A DNA stretch of 64,000 nucleotides, from the NCBI RefSeq assembly GCF_020740795.1, contig NC_067282.1, positions 171,274,274 to 171,338,273 on the forward strand, read 5' to 3'. A program made the position numbers and the translations under genes. Shown in pieces: positions 1-21,147 of the stretch. Under the pieces are notes generated by a model. The model was not told the DNA's origin. It saw only the letters and a list, made by a program, of their open reading frames with translations, and did no database searches. Source of the stretch: Apus apus (Eukaryota; Chordata; Aves; Apodiformes; Apodidae). Every line of letters begins with the position of its first letter. Position 1 is the first letter of the stretch.

Positions 1-1382
<1,382 letters not shown>

Positions 1383-1413
1383 ATACAAAAACGTGCAATC
1401 AACTCCGTGTTGT

Positions 1414-1419
1414 AATAAA
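1414..1419 (+). terminator. RPL18A: RPL18A poly(A) signal AATAAA
   Basis: AATAAA lies 32 bp after the stop codon. It is followed within about 20-40 bases by a T/G-rich stretch (cccagttgtcttttgg). A 3' UTR this short is typical of ribosomal protein mRNAs. Confidence 0.8.
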
Positions 1420-2903
1420 GGTCTTATCTGAACCGCTTATTCCCAGTTGTCTTTTGGAGACAGTCTCCTGGATACCTAGGAGTCTTCCTTCCCACTCTTT
1501 TATTTTCTGTAAACTATTGGCAGTGTACTGTTCACAGCTGTGATTGCTTTGAAACATGTCAGTGCGTCAGGTGCTGACTTAAATTACCAAAATATCCCAG
1601 CAATAAACCAACATTTTAACCCAGGACACAGTCTATTGTTGAGCAGCTATAAAATCCCACATTCACTTAGTCCCTTTGACACACTAATTAAAAATAGTTG
1701 GTTTCAGGAAGAAGGCAGCTTTTGTGCATGCAGAACTCCAGCTTGTCAGCTACAATAAAGAAGACCTCGTAACTTCAGTTACACTACTTGAAGTTTAAAG
1801 CTTAAATGTAAAGCCAAAACTTTCATTCTAACCCAAACCTTTTCAAGGATGTTGCACACCTTTCTGAATTAACTCACACGTACAGAGGTGCCTGCCCTGA
1901 GAAATAAAAAGTGACAAAGGGCTTCTCAGACTTACCTTTGGTGTTAGACTGACTGCTCTGGTGAAAATGTCTATCTCCAAACCCAATCATCAGGCTACCC
2001 TACTTAAAATATAAAGCTACAGTTAAAAAAAAACACAACCAAAAAAACACAAAAAAACCCAAAACAACTTGCAGGCCCTGCAGCTGAGGTTAATTGAAAA
2101 GGCTGCTTCATATTTAAAGCCATTTTTTGCATCTGGTGCCTATTTTCAATGGCAGTGTGCTTTGAGTGTTTCCTGGACAAGAGATAGGCAGAGAGTTAAA
2201 CTAGTACAGGGTTCTTGCCCAGAGTTACAGAACTGATGCTATATTTGTTCAGATGGTGCCTGGAGTGCAGTGAAATGTTATCCAGGGAGGAAACCAGGAG
2301 TGTTAGTTTAGGGGTAGCTGGAGAGCTGCAGCTCAACCACGGCAGGAACTGCTTGTTGGTTTCAAGCAAGAGCCTGGCTCAGTGTAAGAGGGGTGGCTGT
2401 TCCATTAAAGTTGGATCAGACCAGTCCTTTTACACATCCCCAAGCCCCTACAGCTCAGCTTTGTGCTCCTCCTCTTTGCCTCTATGGCAAGACAGTTTAG
2501 GGAGCTCATCTGTCTGAAACACGATCTGAAAAATGGGAATTAGTTCAGGCAATTCATCATCTCCCACTCACAAGTGAGGGGAGACTATTAACACAAAGTT
2601 GGGAGAAGCTGGAGTGTCATGTGGGTATCCCACCAAGTTAATGCCAAAGGGTAGGGATGAAGTCACCTGCAAGACCTTGTATGAAAATGGGCCTCAGATA
2701 GAGGTTTCATACAAAACAAGGCAGGGTGGAGGAGCGCTTGTTACAGGAACCAGTGCTGGTGTGGTCAACCTGAAAACCAAGGTGCATTGTGGAACCAGCA
2801 GGGCTGTGAGCAGGTAACCGCTGCCATCCTTTGCATTTGCCCTCCAGAACCGTCAGGGACTGGGGCCTCCAGGTTCCCTGAGTGGGGATGCCACTGGAAC
2901 ACG
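1420..2903. other. Intergenic spacer RPL18A-KICS2, no gene seen
   Basis: Ordinary AT/GC-mixed sequence with an A-rich low-complexity patch near 2020-2070. The short open frames show no recognisable domain or splice structure. Confidence 0.6.
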
Positions 2904-3810
2904 TGTCAAGGTTTAATGTTGGGCTGCAGTTTATCGACTGACAGACTCTATTAACCCCTCTCCCTTCCCAAGAAGGGAAAGAGAATAAAGGAGCCTTATG
3001 GGTTGGAAACTAAACAACACAATTTTAATTAAACAATAACAATGAAAAAGAAAACAATGAAATATATGCAAATATGTACAATTAGATACAAAACTACTGT
3101 CACGCTCCTCCCCAAAAACACTCATGTCACCACCAAGGCTGCAGGTCAGGCCCTGGGAAAATCATCATAGAATGGTTTGAGTTGGAAAGGACCTTAAAGA
3201 TCATCTAGTTCCAACCCCCCTGCATGGACAGGGACACCTGCTAGATCAGGTTGCTCAAAGCCCCATCCAGCCTGGCCTTGAATGTTTCCAGGGACGGGGC
3301 TTCCACAGCTCCCGTGAGCAACCTGTTCCAGTGTCTCACCACCCTCACACTAAAGAATTTCCTCCTAATGTCTAACTTAAATCTCCCCTGTGAAGTCAGT
3401 GATAGACTGGAACTGGAGGTGGGAATGCGTGAATTTAGGACCACATAGGTCAGGATCAAAGGCAGGTGAATGGACAGAGTCCTCCCATGCTACCGGCTGT
3501 GGATGAAGATTTGACCCTTGTGATCCCTCAGCTTTATACCGAGTATGATGTGAATGGGAGGGAATACTTCGATCAATTTTGGGAGACCCGTCTCTTCCGC
3601 TCCTCCCTGCAGGAGGGTGGCAGGTGTGACCCCTTCACTCCTTCCTGGTTCCAGCCCACAGGAAGTTTAGCAGTGGCCTGGGCCCTGCGCACCTGCTCTC
3701 CAGCGGGAACTCTGGACACGGGGCAGGATCAGCGCGAGGGGCAGGCGCTGGCCGGAAAACACGCTGCTAACTTCAGCAGCTGCTGAGAAGAGACTTAACT
3801 GAAAAGCACA
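2904..3810 (-). mobile_element. Antisense endogenous-retrovirus LTR, split by a nested CR1
   Basis: Read on the minus strand the element starts TGTGCTTTTC (3810) and ends CCTTGACA (2904), the TG...CA format of an LTR. Inside are a TATA-like TATAAAG (3533-3539), an ATTAAA signal (3024-3029) and a C/T-rich segment followed by AACATTAAACCTTGACA, which resembles the 3' end of avian ERV LTRs. Positions 3165 to about 3392 are a younger CR1. Without it the LTR is about 680 bp. No internal retroviral genes are present, and I could not find an exact target-site duplication, so one end may be eroded. It lies about 300 bp upstream of the KICS2 promoter region in opposite orientation. Confidence 0.5.
3165..3392 (-). 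mobile_element. CR1 LINE, 5'-truncated, nested in the LTR
   Basis: Minus-strand CR1 3' end. The + strand starts with the complement of the CR1 tail (catagaatggtttgagttgg), then the conserved 3' UTR and the end of ORF2, whose peptide reads [15 protein letters not shown] and [14 protein letters not shown]. It is truncated before the reverse transcriptase domain. It interrupts LTR sequence on both sides, which orders the insertions. Confidence 0.85.
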
Positions 3811-3862
3811 ACGATGGAGACAGCCCCGCCTGTGTCTCGGCTGGAGCCCTGGAGCTGATGCC

Positions 3863-4107
3863 CCACCCCCGTGCCCAGGCCCCATCACTGCCCCCCCCCC
3901 CCCGCCCCAGGGACCCCCGTGCCCAGGCCCCATCACCGCCCCCGGGACCCCCGTGCCCAGGCCCCATCGCCCCCCCCGCCCCCGGGACCCCCGTGCCCGG
4001 GCCCCATCACCGCCCCAGGGACCCCCGGGACCCCCGTGCCCAGGCCCCATCGCCCCCCCCCGCCCCCGGGACCCCCGTGCCCAGGCCCCATCACCGCCCC
4101 CCCCCCC
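3863..4107. repeat. GC-rich minisatellite, six copies, 34-48 bp unit
   Basis: The core gtgcccaggccccatc (one copy has gcccgg) starts at 3871, 3919, 3953, 3993, 4036 and 4077, separated by runs of C and cccgggacccc. The unit length varies mainly through the C-runs. The minus strand is extremely G-rich, with many G3-G13 tracts. It ends about 100 bp before the KICS2 start codon. Long proline- or glycine-rich open frames on both strands here are low-stop artefacts. Confidence 0.9.
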
Positions 4108-4120
4108 GCCTCGCCGCTCC

Positions 4121-4129
4121 TCACGTGAC
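4121..4129 (+). promoter_or_regulatory. CLEAR-like E-box 1 (TCACGTGAC)
   Basis: TCACGTGAC matches 9 of 10 bases of the GTCACGTGAC CLEAR element bound by TFEB/TFE3/MITF. It also fits USF and MYC/MAX sites. It lies 88 bp upstream of the KICS2 ATG. Confidence 0.6.
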
Positions 4130-4149
4130 CCCCTCCCCCGCCCCGCTTG

Positions 4150-4159
4150 CCACGTGACG
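4150..4159 (+). promoter_or_regulatory. CLEAR-like E-box 2 (CCACGTGACG)
   Basis: Second CACGTG, offset 29 bp from the first on the same strand and with the same GAC flank. Factor identity (TFEB family, USF or MYC/MAX) cannot be fixed from sequence. Confidence 0.6.
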
Positions 4160-4175
4160 AGCGCCGGCGCCGGAC

Positions 4176-4182
4176 CCGGAAG
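4176..4182 (+). promoter_or_regulatory. ETS/GABPA-type site CCGGAAG
   Basis: CCGGAAG, 27 bp before the start codon, is the core ETS site common near TATA-less transcription starts. Confidence 0.5.
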
Positions 4183-4208
4183 CGGTGCCCGTGGCGGCGG
4201 CGGGCGGG

Positions 4209-13156
<8,948 letters not shown>

Positions 13157-16100
13157 AATACAAACTACCTACAAGTTGTCAAGGCAGTATGCCAGCATTG
13201 GGGAAACTAGTTTTCAAGGATTACATAAATTTGTGATTCTCAGAGCCTAATTAAAAAGGAACCATTATTTTTAATGTTTTACGTTCCTTTTTTTAAGCTA
13301 ACAGATACTTGAAGAAAATTATTTTGGGGCAGTACCTAGTGGGACAACTTAATTGTGGGGTGCTAAGTGGCCACAGTAGGATCTTTTTGTGTGTTTTTCA
13401 ATTTTCAGTATGATTTATTTTCTCAATCCACAACTTTGTTGTCTGTATCAGAAAGGAATGTATGCACTTTATCTTAGTCTGATCATTGACTGTCTTCTAC
13501 AGAGTTTATTGAAAATGTGTTGGGGATGGAAGATACTATCTTTTCATAAAACTGCATTGCCTGACAGGAGTGATTTCTGGGAACTAAACACTGATACAAG
13601 GGAATATTAAAGAAAGTGAACCTGCAAGGACACATTTTAAATAAAAATGTGAGAATCACAAAAGGCACTATTTTTAATTACAACTTGGTTTTCAAATGGT
13701 TTAGAATGATAATAGAGGTCTCTGACACTCTGTTAAGCACCCGTCTCTCTTCTGAACACTGTGTGTCATAAAGCTTTGTCATTGCTCCAGAGCACAGGCT
13801 GCAGCCTGAGCTGGAAGGCCAGTGCTTGCTGGAGTGTTGTGACATTGTGTGTTGAGTACCAGTCTTGGCTCGAATTAGCTGAAGGAGACAAGCTGAGGTT
13901 GAGCAGGTATTCTGCAAGGAACACCCCAATGGGAAAAGCAGCAAAGCTTTTGTTAAAATATGCTTCTCTCTGGCCAAGTAAATAAATAAAATAAAATAAA
14001 GGCAGTAGGAAGTGCCCTTTGTAAATGAGTTATTTTCTAATTTGGTGTTAGGGTCAACCTGATTTTCAGATTTTAATAAGTATATAGTTTTTTCTTTCTG
14101 TTCAGTTTTAAATAATGTCATGATTAAGCCAAATAACTTTTGGAACTTGGATGTAAATATATAGCCTATGCAGCATGTTTACCTCATTCTAAAATGTCTC
14201 TTTCACTACTTCTAGGCTGCAGGTTTGGAAAGAGTGTGTTTTCTGGTTACCCTGAAAGTGCTCTATTTTGGAAATCAGTATTTCCAAGTACAATAAAAGG
14301 GTCAAATTGGCTGTGCCTGTAGCCATAACTTGCATTATTCTTCTGACTGTTAGCTATGCAGTTGTGCAAGCACTTTGATGGGAATTCAGGGGGACTGATA
14401 TGGGTCTTCTGTATGATGTATGTAGGTGTAATAAAGTTAGATCCTTACTTGGCACAGTATAAAGTATAACAGCAGGTTTGTTTTAAAAGGGAATTTAAGT
14501 AAAAATGTTGGTTTCTGGTAAGACTGAAGTATAAACGACACCATTGCAGACTTGGCTTTTACTGATTCCCTTTCTCTCCCACAAAAGGTTATGGTAACTT
14601 GTCTTGCCTCTTGCTGCGAGTACTGATTTCTTTATAATCACATGAGTAAGTTCTGTTCTTGAAATGTAAGTGCTGACTTTCCACTCTGTGCCAAATGGAG
14701 CCTTCCATGCTTTGCTATATCTTACCCTGTTGTGAATATTTGTGTTACTGCCTTTTGCCTAAAGTCTCCTTCAGGCTGCAGTATCACTCTCAAAAGTTTG
14801 AAGTCTGCTCTTTGCCATTGGAAAGTAACTGGAATAGCAAATATGCCAACAATGGGAGGGCCCTGGTTGTAACAGTGTTACACTTTGCAGCTTGAATTGT
14901 CCTTTTAATAGGACGAAGTTGCAAGTGACAGTATTGGGAGAGTTTGTGTGCTTCCCTCTGTGGGACAGTGACCTTGTAATAACATTGTACTAGTGACGTC
15001 CAACAGAAAAGAGGCTTTTGCCAGAACTGATTCCCAGTTTTCAGCAGTGTAATAAAGTGTGGTACAAATGCTGTCTCTCAGTATTTCCCTGTCATACTAC
15101 CTATCTATGGGAAAGGAGAGAGGAGACTGGGGGAAGAGACCTTATGGTACAGACACTTTCTTACTCATTACTGGGTTGCAAGGGACATGTTGGATGAGGA
15201 GAAAGAGAAATCTGCTGCCCTTTGAGCAGACCAACAGCTTTTACCAGTTGCTGAAATGGCTAGAAGCTGTTTTCAGTGGTTTTGTGGGGAGAGGAAAAGG
15301 AAGCGACTGTTCAGCAGACCTGGTGGTTAATTTCACACTCCTCCAGTTTTTTTGGTGAGTGGGCTCTCTCTGGGAATGGGAAAGGAATGCCAGGTGATGT
15401 TTCTGTGCAGGAGGAGGTGAGACTTGCCTTTTTCCTTGTCAGTGCTGACATGGTTTGCTGCAGTTTTCAGAGGATCCTGGGAAAAACAACCAGAGGAACC
15501 ATCTAATTTGTGGGTAAGAATTTATGAATATTTAGGTTTATGAGGAGCTGAAGGGAGTGTAACAATTAGTCTCATGGTGTAAGGAGGGAGGGAATGGGAG
15601 AGATACACAGACAAATGGTGGGAGAGATTTGTATGCTGGAGAGATAAACTTTTGTGGAGCTGTCTCTGGGTTTCAGAGACTTTTCCCTGAGGCTCATGTA
15701 ATACAAGGTGAGAAGCAGAAGATCCAGGGTTTGGAAGAGGCTTAGATGAAAACTGCAGGGGTGAAAATGGTTGTGGTAGAATCAATATCAAATATTGAGT
15801 TGCAGAGTTGAGGTGAGCTGAGGTGTGCTGTGACCAAAAACTGTGTGTGGGGGTATATGTGCGTTGAATTAATATTTGAAGATTTGTCAGCCCCATGCAG
15901 GCTTATTGCACAGTTTCCTATTTGATGCTGTGAGAATCTCGTTTTAGATAACAAATGAGGTAATGGGAAGACTGATGTATCTATGCTGTAAAATTTGCTT
16001 GACCAGTAATGAAAACCTGCATAAGTAAGGGGAGGAACATATCTGTAGTAAGTAAAGGTGACTAGAAACTGAGTAAGTTGAAAAACAATATATTCATTAC

Positions 16101-16620
16101 TAACTTCAGTAGTGGAAAGATTGATCAGTCTCTTTATTTTAAGAGTTGGAGAACAAACGCACTATTGCTGATTTGGATGATGTCCCATCTGCCAGCTTTT
16201 CCTTTCAACCAATTTAGCTGAGCAAGATTGAATGTACTAATGTACTTTAAAAAGTCTTCTATAAATGACTGCTTTAAATGCAAGATGTAAAGATGTTTAT
16301 ACCATAATGAAAACCAACGCTTCCAGACATATTTAAAAGTTTTTAAAGCAGATACTGAGATGTGATATTCTTGGTGCCACTCAGATTGCTTAGAATAGCA
16401 ATGGGGGAGCTTAGCTTGTAACAAATTTAATAGACCTCATCACTTACATGAGTCCATGGGGATTTTGTCAGAAGATTTAATTCAGTATCTTTTGCCTGGA
16501 ATGTGAATTTTGACAGCAAATGTATTCTGAGATCTCTTACCTATTTTATATTTATGTCTTGTAAGCTGTTTTCTTTTACGTGTAGTGTTCAGGGTTTTTT
16601 TTCTTGAATAAAACATCTTA
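13157..16620 (+). other. KICS2: KICS2 3' UTR and candidate poly(A) sites
   Basis: No splice or coding signal follows the stop. Candidate AATAAA signals lie at 13640-13645, a cluster at 13981-13999, 14292-14297 (followed by a G/T-rich stretch), 14430-14435, 15051-15056 (followed by gtgtggtacaaatgctgtct) and 16608-16613. I cannot tell which is used; several may be. The span given is an upper bound. Confidence 0.4.
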
Positions 16621-19428
16621 CCTTTTCTCCCCTGTTTGCATTAAGACAATGCAAGGAATGGAAGCTATTAATATATTTTGTATTGTGCTGTAGAGGACTG
16701 CAGTATAGATTTAATGATTTAAAAGTAACATCAATTCCTGATATCTATTTGAATACTAACACTCAGTGTTTATCTAATTAACTTAAAAAAAAAAGTCTGT
16801 GCTATAAGTGGAAATAGTTTTATGGTGCTCTCACAGGTGGTTATTGCTCTGGTGCACTCTGGTTCATATATGAGCCTTTTGAGGTACTTTGATCATGTGG
16901 TTGTTCTTTGTAGTGGTTGTTCTTTGTTTGCTACCAGAGGCTTCCTTGTGTATGTGTCTACCATACCTGCTGCAGCAGGTCAGCCCCTGCAGGACTTTTA
17001 CTGCAGTGGGTCATCCACCCAGTCTTCTCATAATCAAGCTCTGCTCAAGAAAAAGCTGTCTTTTATGCTTCATTCCTCAAGTCCTGTTTTTTGTTCCAAT
17101 ATCACAGCCTCTCATCTTGCAGTAAGTGTCGTATGGCGTGGCTGGTCCTGGGCTTGTGGTTAGCTCTGTGATTGCTTCCAGAAGTGCTGGCACTAAGCTA
17201 ACTAGCTTGGCTGAAACTTGGGCATTTCTGCCCTGTTTTCTCTAGAAGTCCTGTTTTCAGACTCCCAGGGATGTAAGCCAGCCCTGTCAGGATGGATGCA
17301 GCCATGGCCAAGGACTGATTATTTGCTTGGGCTCTGCCTGAGCCTCAAGAGCAGTAAGTCAGTGTCCTGTCTGCTGGGGACAACTGTTGTGCTGCTCAGC
17401 AGGGGTGGCCTTCTGGCTGCAATTGTGTAAAGGCAGGAGCTGTTTATGGGAAAAGCAGGAGAGGCTCTGGAAACGAGAATGCTGACAAAGGGCAGCAATA
17501 GAATAATGCTTTGCAGAGCAGGCACACAAAGTCAAACGCAAGATGGAATTGGACTTTGATTTCCTTTTCCTGTTAGTGAAGGACTGATTTAAAGATAAAG
17601 TCTCCTTTGGAGGATAAAGGTAACTGCTTATTTTGCCATGAAATTGTTCAAGTACTCAACCATTTTCCTGCAGGAGCTGCCTCTTTTCCTCTTTTGTGCA
17701 TGTGTGCTTTCCACACATTGCCTGACTTATTTTTGTAATTACTGTGGAGCATTTCTGGGAGAGTTTGCTTGTTTTGAGTTCAGCTGTCTCCTAACTTTGA
17801 ACCCGGCATTGCAGCTACTGGGTTTGTGGTAGGATAATAGAGCTCTCCACCGTGCATCTGGGGCCTGGCCATGCCCTAGCTGTACGTGGCTGCAGCAAGA
17901 ACAGCAAAGTGCAGAAGAGAAGGCAAGTCACTGCAAGATGGGCTGGGGTGAGTGACAGCTCTGGGAAAGACAAGCGAGGAGGAGACAGGTGCAAAAGGAC
18001 GACAGTGCATACAGACTGAGCAGAAGGTTTTTGATGGCCCCTCTGCGTTGGTGGCCTAATTTTGTGATCATCTTTATAAATTGTATGTCCTGCAAAAGTT
18101 GCACTAGACCCCGCCTGTAGTTGCAGCTGCTGGGTTTATGTGACTAGTGTAAAATAACTGCATTATTTCCAGGACAACTGTGATCAATCTTTACTTACCA
18201 ACAATTGTGGCAAATCAGCCGTTGTTGCACAGAGGATTAGGACAGGCTTCACTGTATCCCATTATTAACTGGGATATGCTGCTATGATGTTACAAGTAAA
18301 CAGCTGAAGCTTCAGAGAGGTGCGGTGTTGTGCTTTATTTGTGCAGCTCACTGCTGATCAGATAAAATATTTATTTGCACTAAATTTTGGCACTGTGTTG
18401 TATGCATCATTTGCTGCTAAAGTACCGAGAAGTTTTTTAGTGTGTGCAAGTCAAATTCCTCAGGTTAGAGCCTCAAAGAGCCAGCTTTGCCATGCTGAGT
18501 CTGTCTATATGATCCTATACTGGGATCTAAAACCTTGAGCCAAGGCCTCTAGGGGGGGGGGAGAGTGATGTGGTCCTCATTCATTCTGGTCAGAGGCAAA
18601 ATGAGGAGGGCCAGAGGGAGGGGCTAAGGGAGATAAGGCGCTCCTGTGGCAAACCGAATTCCCAGTCTTTGATTTTTGTCTTGGAGTTAGTCTTCTCTGG
18701 CAACACAGGCAGAGGAAACGTTGTCTCCCACCATATGGAACGCCTGATGGTCTCTTAAGCATTTACATAGTAAAATGTCAGACCCAGGTATAATGTCTTT
18801 GACCAGGGGAATCCAAGTCAAGGTCTCCCTGCTCCCTTCTCCACACATTTGCACAGATGTTTAGCAGAGCCTCCAGGTATTTCCCTGCTTTCTTGGGTGA
18901 GAACCAGGTTTCCTCTCCCTGGGCCTGTGACTTCAAAGTTTTGCTGGAGAGTGCCACAGCCTCAGCTGCATGGCAGGCATTTCCATTGAACCCCACCAGG
19001 ACAGGTACAGGACCATTCTCATGGCAAATGGGGATGAGAGGTTAAACTGACAGAGGAGGAGAAACTCACCTATTTTCTGGGTGGGTGCAGCTGTCACTGG
19101 GCTACTGTGTGAACAGCAGTGAAAAGACATGATCCTTCCTTCAGAAGGATCAGTGGTGGCTGCTGCAGCCTGGGGTTACATGTCTTTCCAGTGGACTTGC
19201 TGGATCTGGTTCTTTGGGAAGTGGGAGTGATACCTCTCCAAAGACTGCCTGGTACTGCATGAGACTCTGTGTCATCTGGGGATAAGTGTCATCCAGGACG
19301 ACACAAGACTTAAAGAGTGAAAACCTGGGTTATAAACCCATGCTCTTTGTCTGAGGGCTCTACATTAGACTTCAGGTGGGACAGTTGAGGCTGCTTTTGC
19401 CCCAGCAGTGTAGCTGGCCCACAGCTGA
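16621..19428. other. Intergenic, no gene seen
   Basis: Mixed-composition sequence between the KICS2 poly(A) candidates and the next CR1. A run of ten G occurs near 18552. No supported coding exon or RNA gene. Confidence 0.55.
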
Positions 19429-19429
19429 A

Positions 19430-19740
19430 AGGGCCTACAGGAAAGCTGGGGAGGGACTTTTTTCAAGGCTGTGTAGTGAAAGGACAAGGGGGAATGGTTT
19501 TCAACTGGAAGAGGGTAGATTTAGTTTAGATATTAAGAAGAAATTATTTAATGTGAGGGTGGTGAGACACTGGAACAGGTTGCCAGGTTGTGGAAGCTGC
19601 ATCCCTGGAAGCATTCAAGGCCAGGTTGGATGGGGCTCTGAGCAACCTGATTGTGTGGGAGGTGTCCCTGCCCATGAAGGGAGGTTGGAACTAGATGATC
19701 TTTAAGGTCCCTTCCAACCCTAGCTATTCTATAATTCTGT
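19430..19740 (+). mobile_element. CR1 LINE 3' fragment
   Basis: Plus strand, from gggcctacaggaaagctggg through an ORF2 C-terminus (peptide [20 protein letters not shown]) and the 3' UTR, ending gatctttaaggtcccttcc and tattctataattctgt. 5'-truncated. Confidence 0.88.
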
Positions 19741-21128
19741 GTCCCTACCCTGAGAGATGCCAGCCCTTGTCAGAGGGATGGTGTGAGGGGTTGGGAGAAC
19801 TAACAGGTTTAGCCTTCTGCTTTTAATGTGATGCTCCAGATCTGTCTAAACTATTTTTAAAAGTTGGCCAATTAAGTCCCATTCTAGGTGTGAAAGCGTT
19901 TTTGTGGAACTCACCTCTGAGTAAAGTGCCAGAATCTCTGCTGAAGTCAAGATGTGTAAGCCAAGTAAAAGTTATCTTCCCCTTCTCTTCATGTATCCCT
20001 GTCCAGAGAGAGCAAGAGAAAATTGCTTTCAGTTGTCATTGGGTAATAGATTTTTGGGAAAAGCCTGTTCCTCATTTATTTTTACAGATGCAGGGAATTT
20101 GTGGGATGAATCAAGGCCCCACCCCAACCTCCTAAGTGATTTATCTACACTGTTTTGCCTACAAATTCAATACATTTAGATGTAGCTGATCATCCATTTT
20201 CACACTGAACTTATACTCTGCATGCAGGCTGGCTTTGCTCAGAGAACTTCCAAATTTCATATACTGAGTTTTCCCAACATGATGTTGCCTCAAGCTGGCT
20301 GACCTGATGACTGCATCTTGCAGCAAGAAAAGCAGTAGGCAAATTCTGAAGTTGTGCATTACTCACTCTCTATTATGTATAAAAATGGATTAATCTAAAT
20401 TGTTGACCAGCCTGGTGGGATTTATGGCATTATATAATTTTTCTTGCTATCCCTGTAGACTGAAATGATACCCCACATCCACTCATCCCTGAACACTTAG
20501 GGCTCTTAGTATCTAAATATGCCATGGGTGGCTCAGGCTCTTCTCTACTTTGCAATTATTTCTTAAAACAATGACTGCTAGATTAGGAACAGCTCATTCT
20601 AGGTATTTCTGACCGACATTGTAAGAGAATGGTAAAAAAGTCCCACCACCTCCTTACTGATGAGTTTGTGTTATGTCCAAGAAGGAGGTGCAAGTCCACA
20701 GACTGAACTGTCGCAAGTTCTTGCCACATCTGTCTTCAAAGCTGTCAACCAAAATGTCTTGAAGGGACTGATGATATAATAATATATTAAAAGCATAAGG
20801 CTCAGGCTTAAGAGTGTAATTTGCTCATCAAGCACTGAGGGACTTGTCCACCTGGAAGGTTATTCTGCAACTGTGCATTTTAGGGACTTTATTATTCTAT
20901 GCTTTTCACACTAGCATTTTCTTATAGACTTTTTTTTTTTTTTTTGTGCCTATGCTAGAAACGAGCCAGATATGGCTTTTTCTAAAGCTGCAGAGATTCA
21001 GAGACTACAGAATGTGGGTGTTAAAATCAGCACAGAGAAGCAAATTGCATTTGCAAATTTTGTACCATTTCTTAATGCATAAGTTCAGTATGTAAAACTC
21101 CAGTTTTGCTTCAGTAAAGCAGAAAAAC

Positions 21129-21147
21129 TGCCACTAGAGGGTGGTAT
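21129..21147 (+). promoter_or_regulatory. CTCF-like motif
   Basis: TGCCACTAGAGGGTGGTAT contains CCACTAGAGGGTG, which differs from the CTCF core CCASYAGRKGGCR by T instead of C in the GGC triplet. It lies between the convergent KICS2 and SRGAP1 genes. Sequence match only. Confidence 0.35.

Noticed and set aside
20931-20946. Long T run as a possible antisense retrocopy poly(A) tail
   Set aside because: The sequence that would precede the tail on the minus strand matches no gene I recognise, and no flanking duplication was found.
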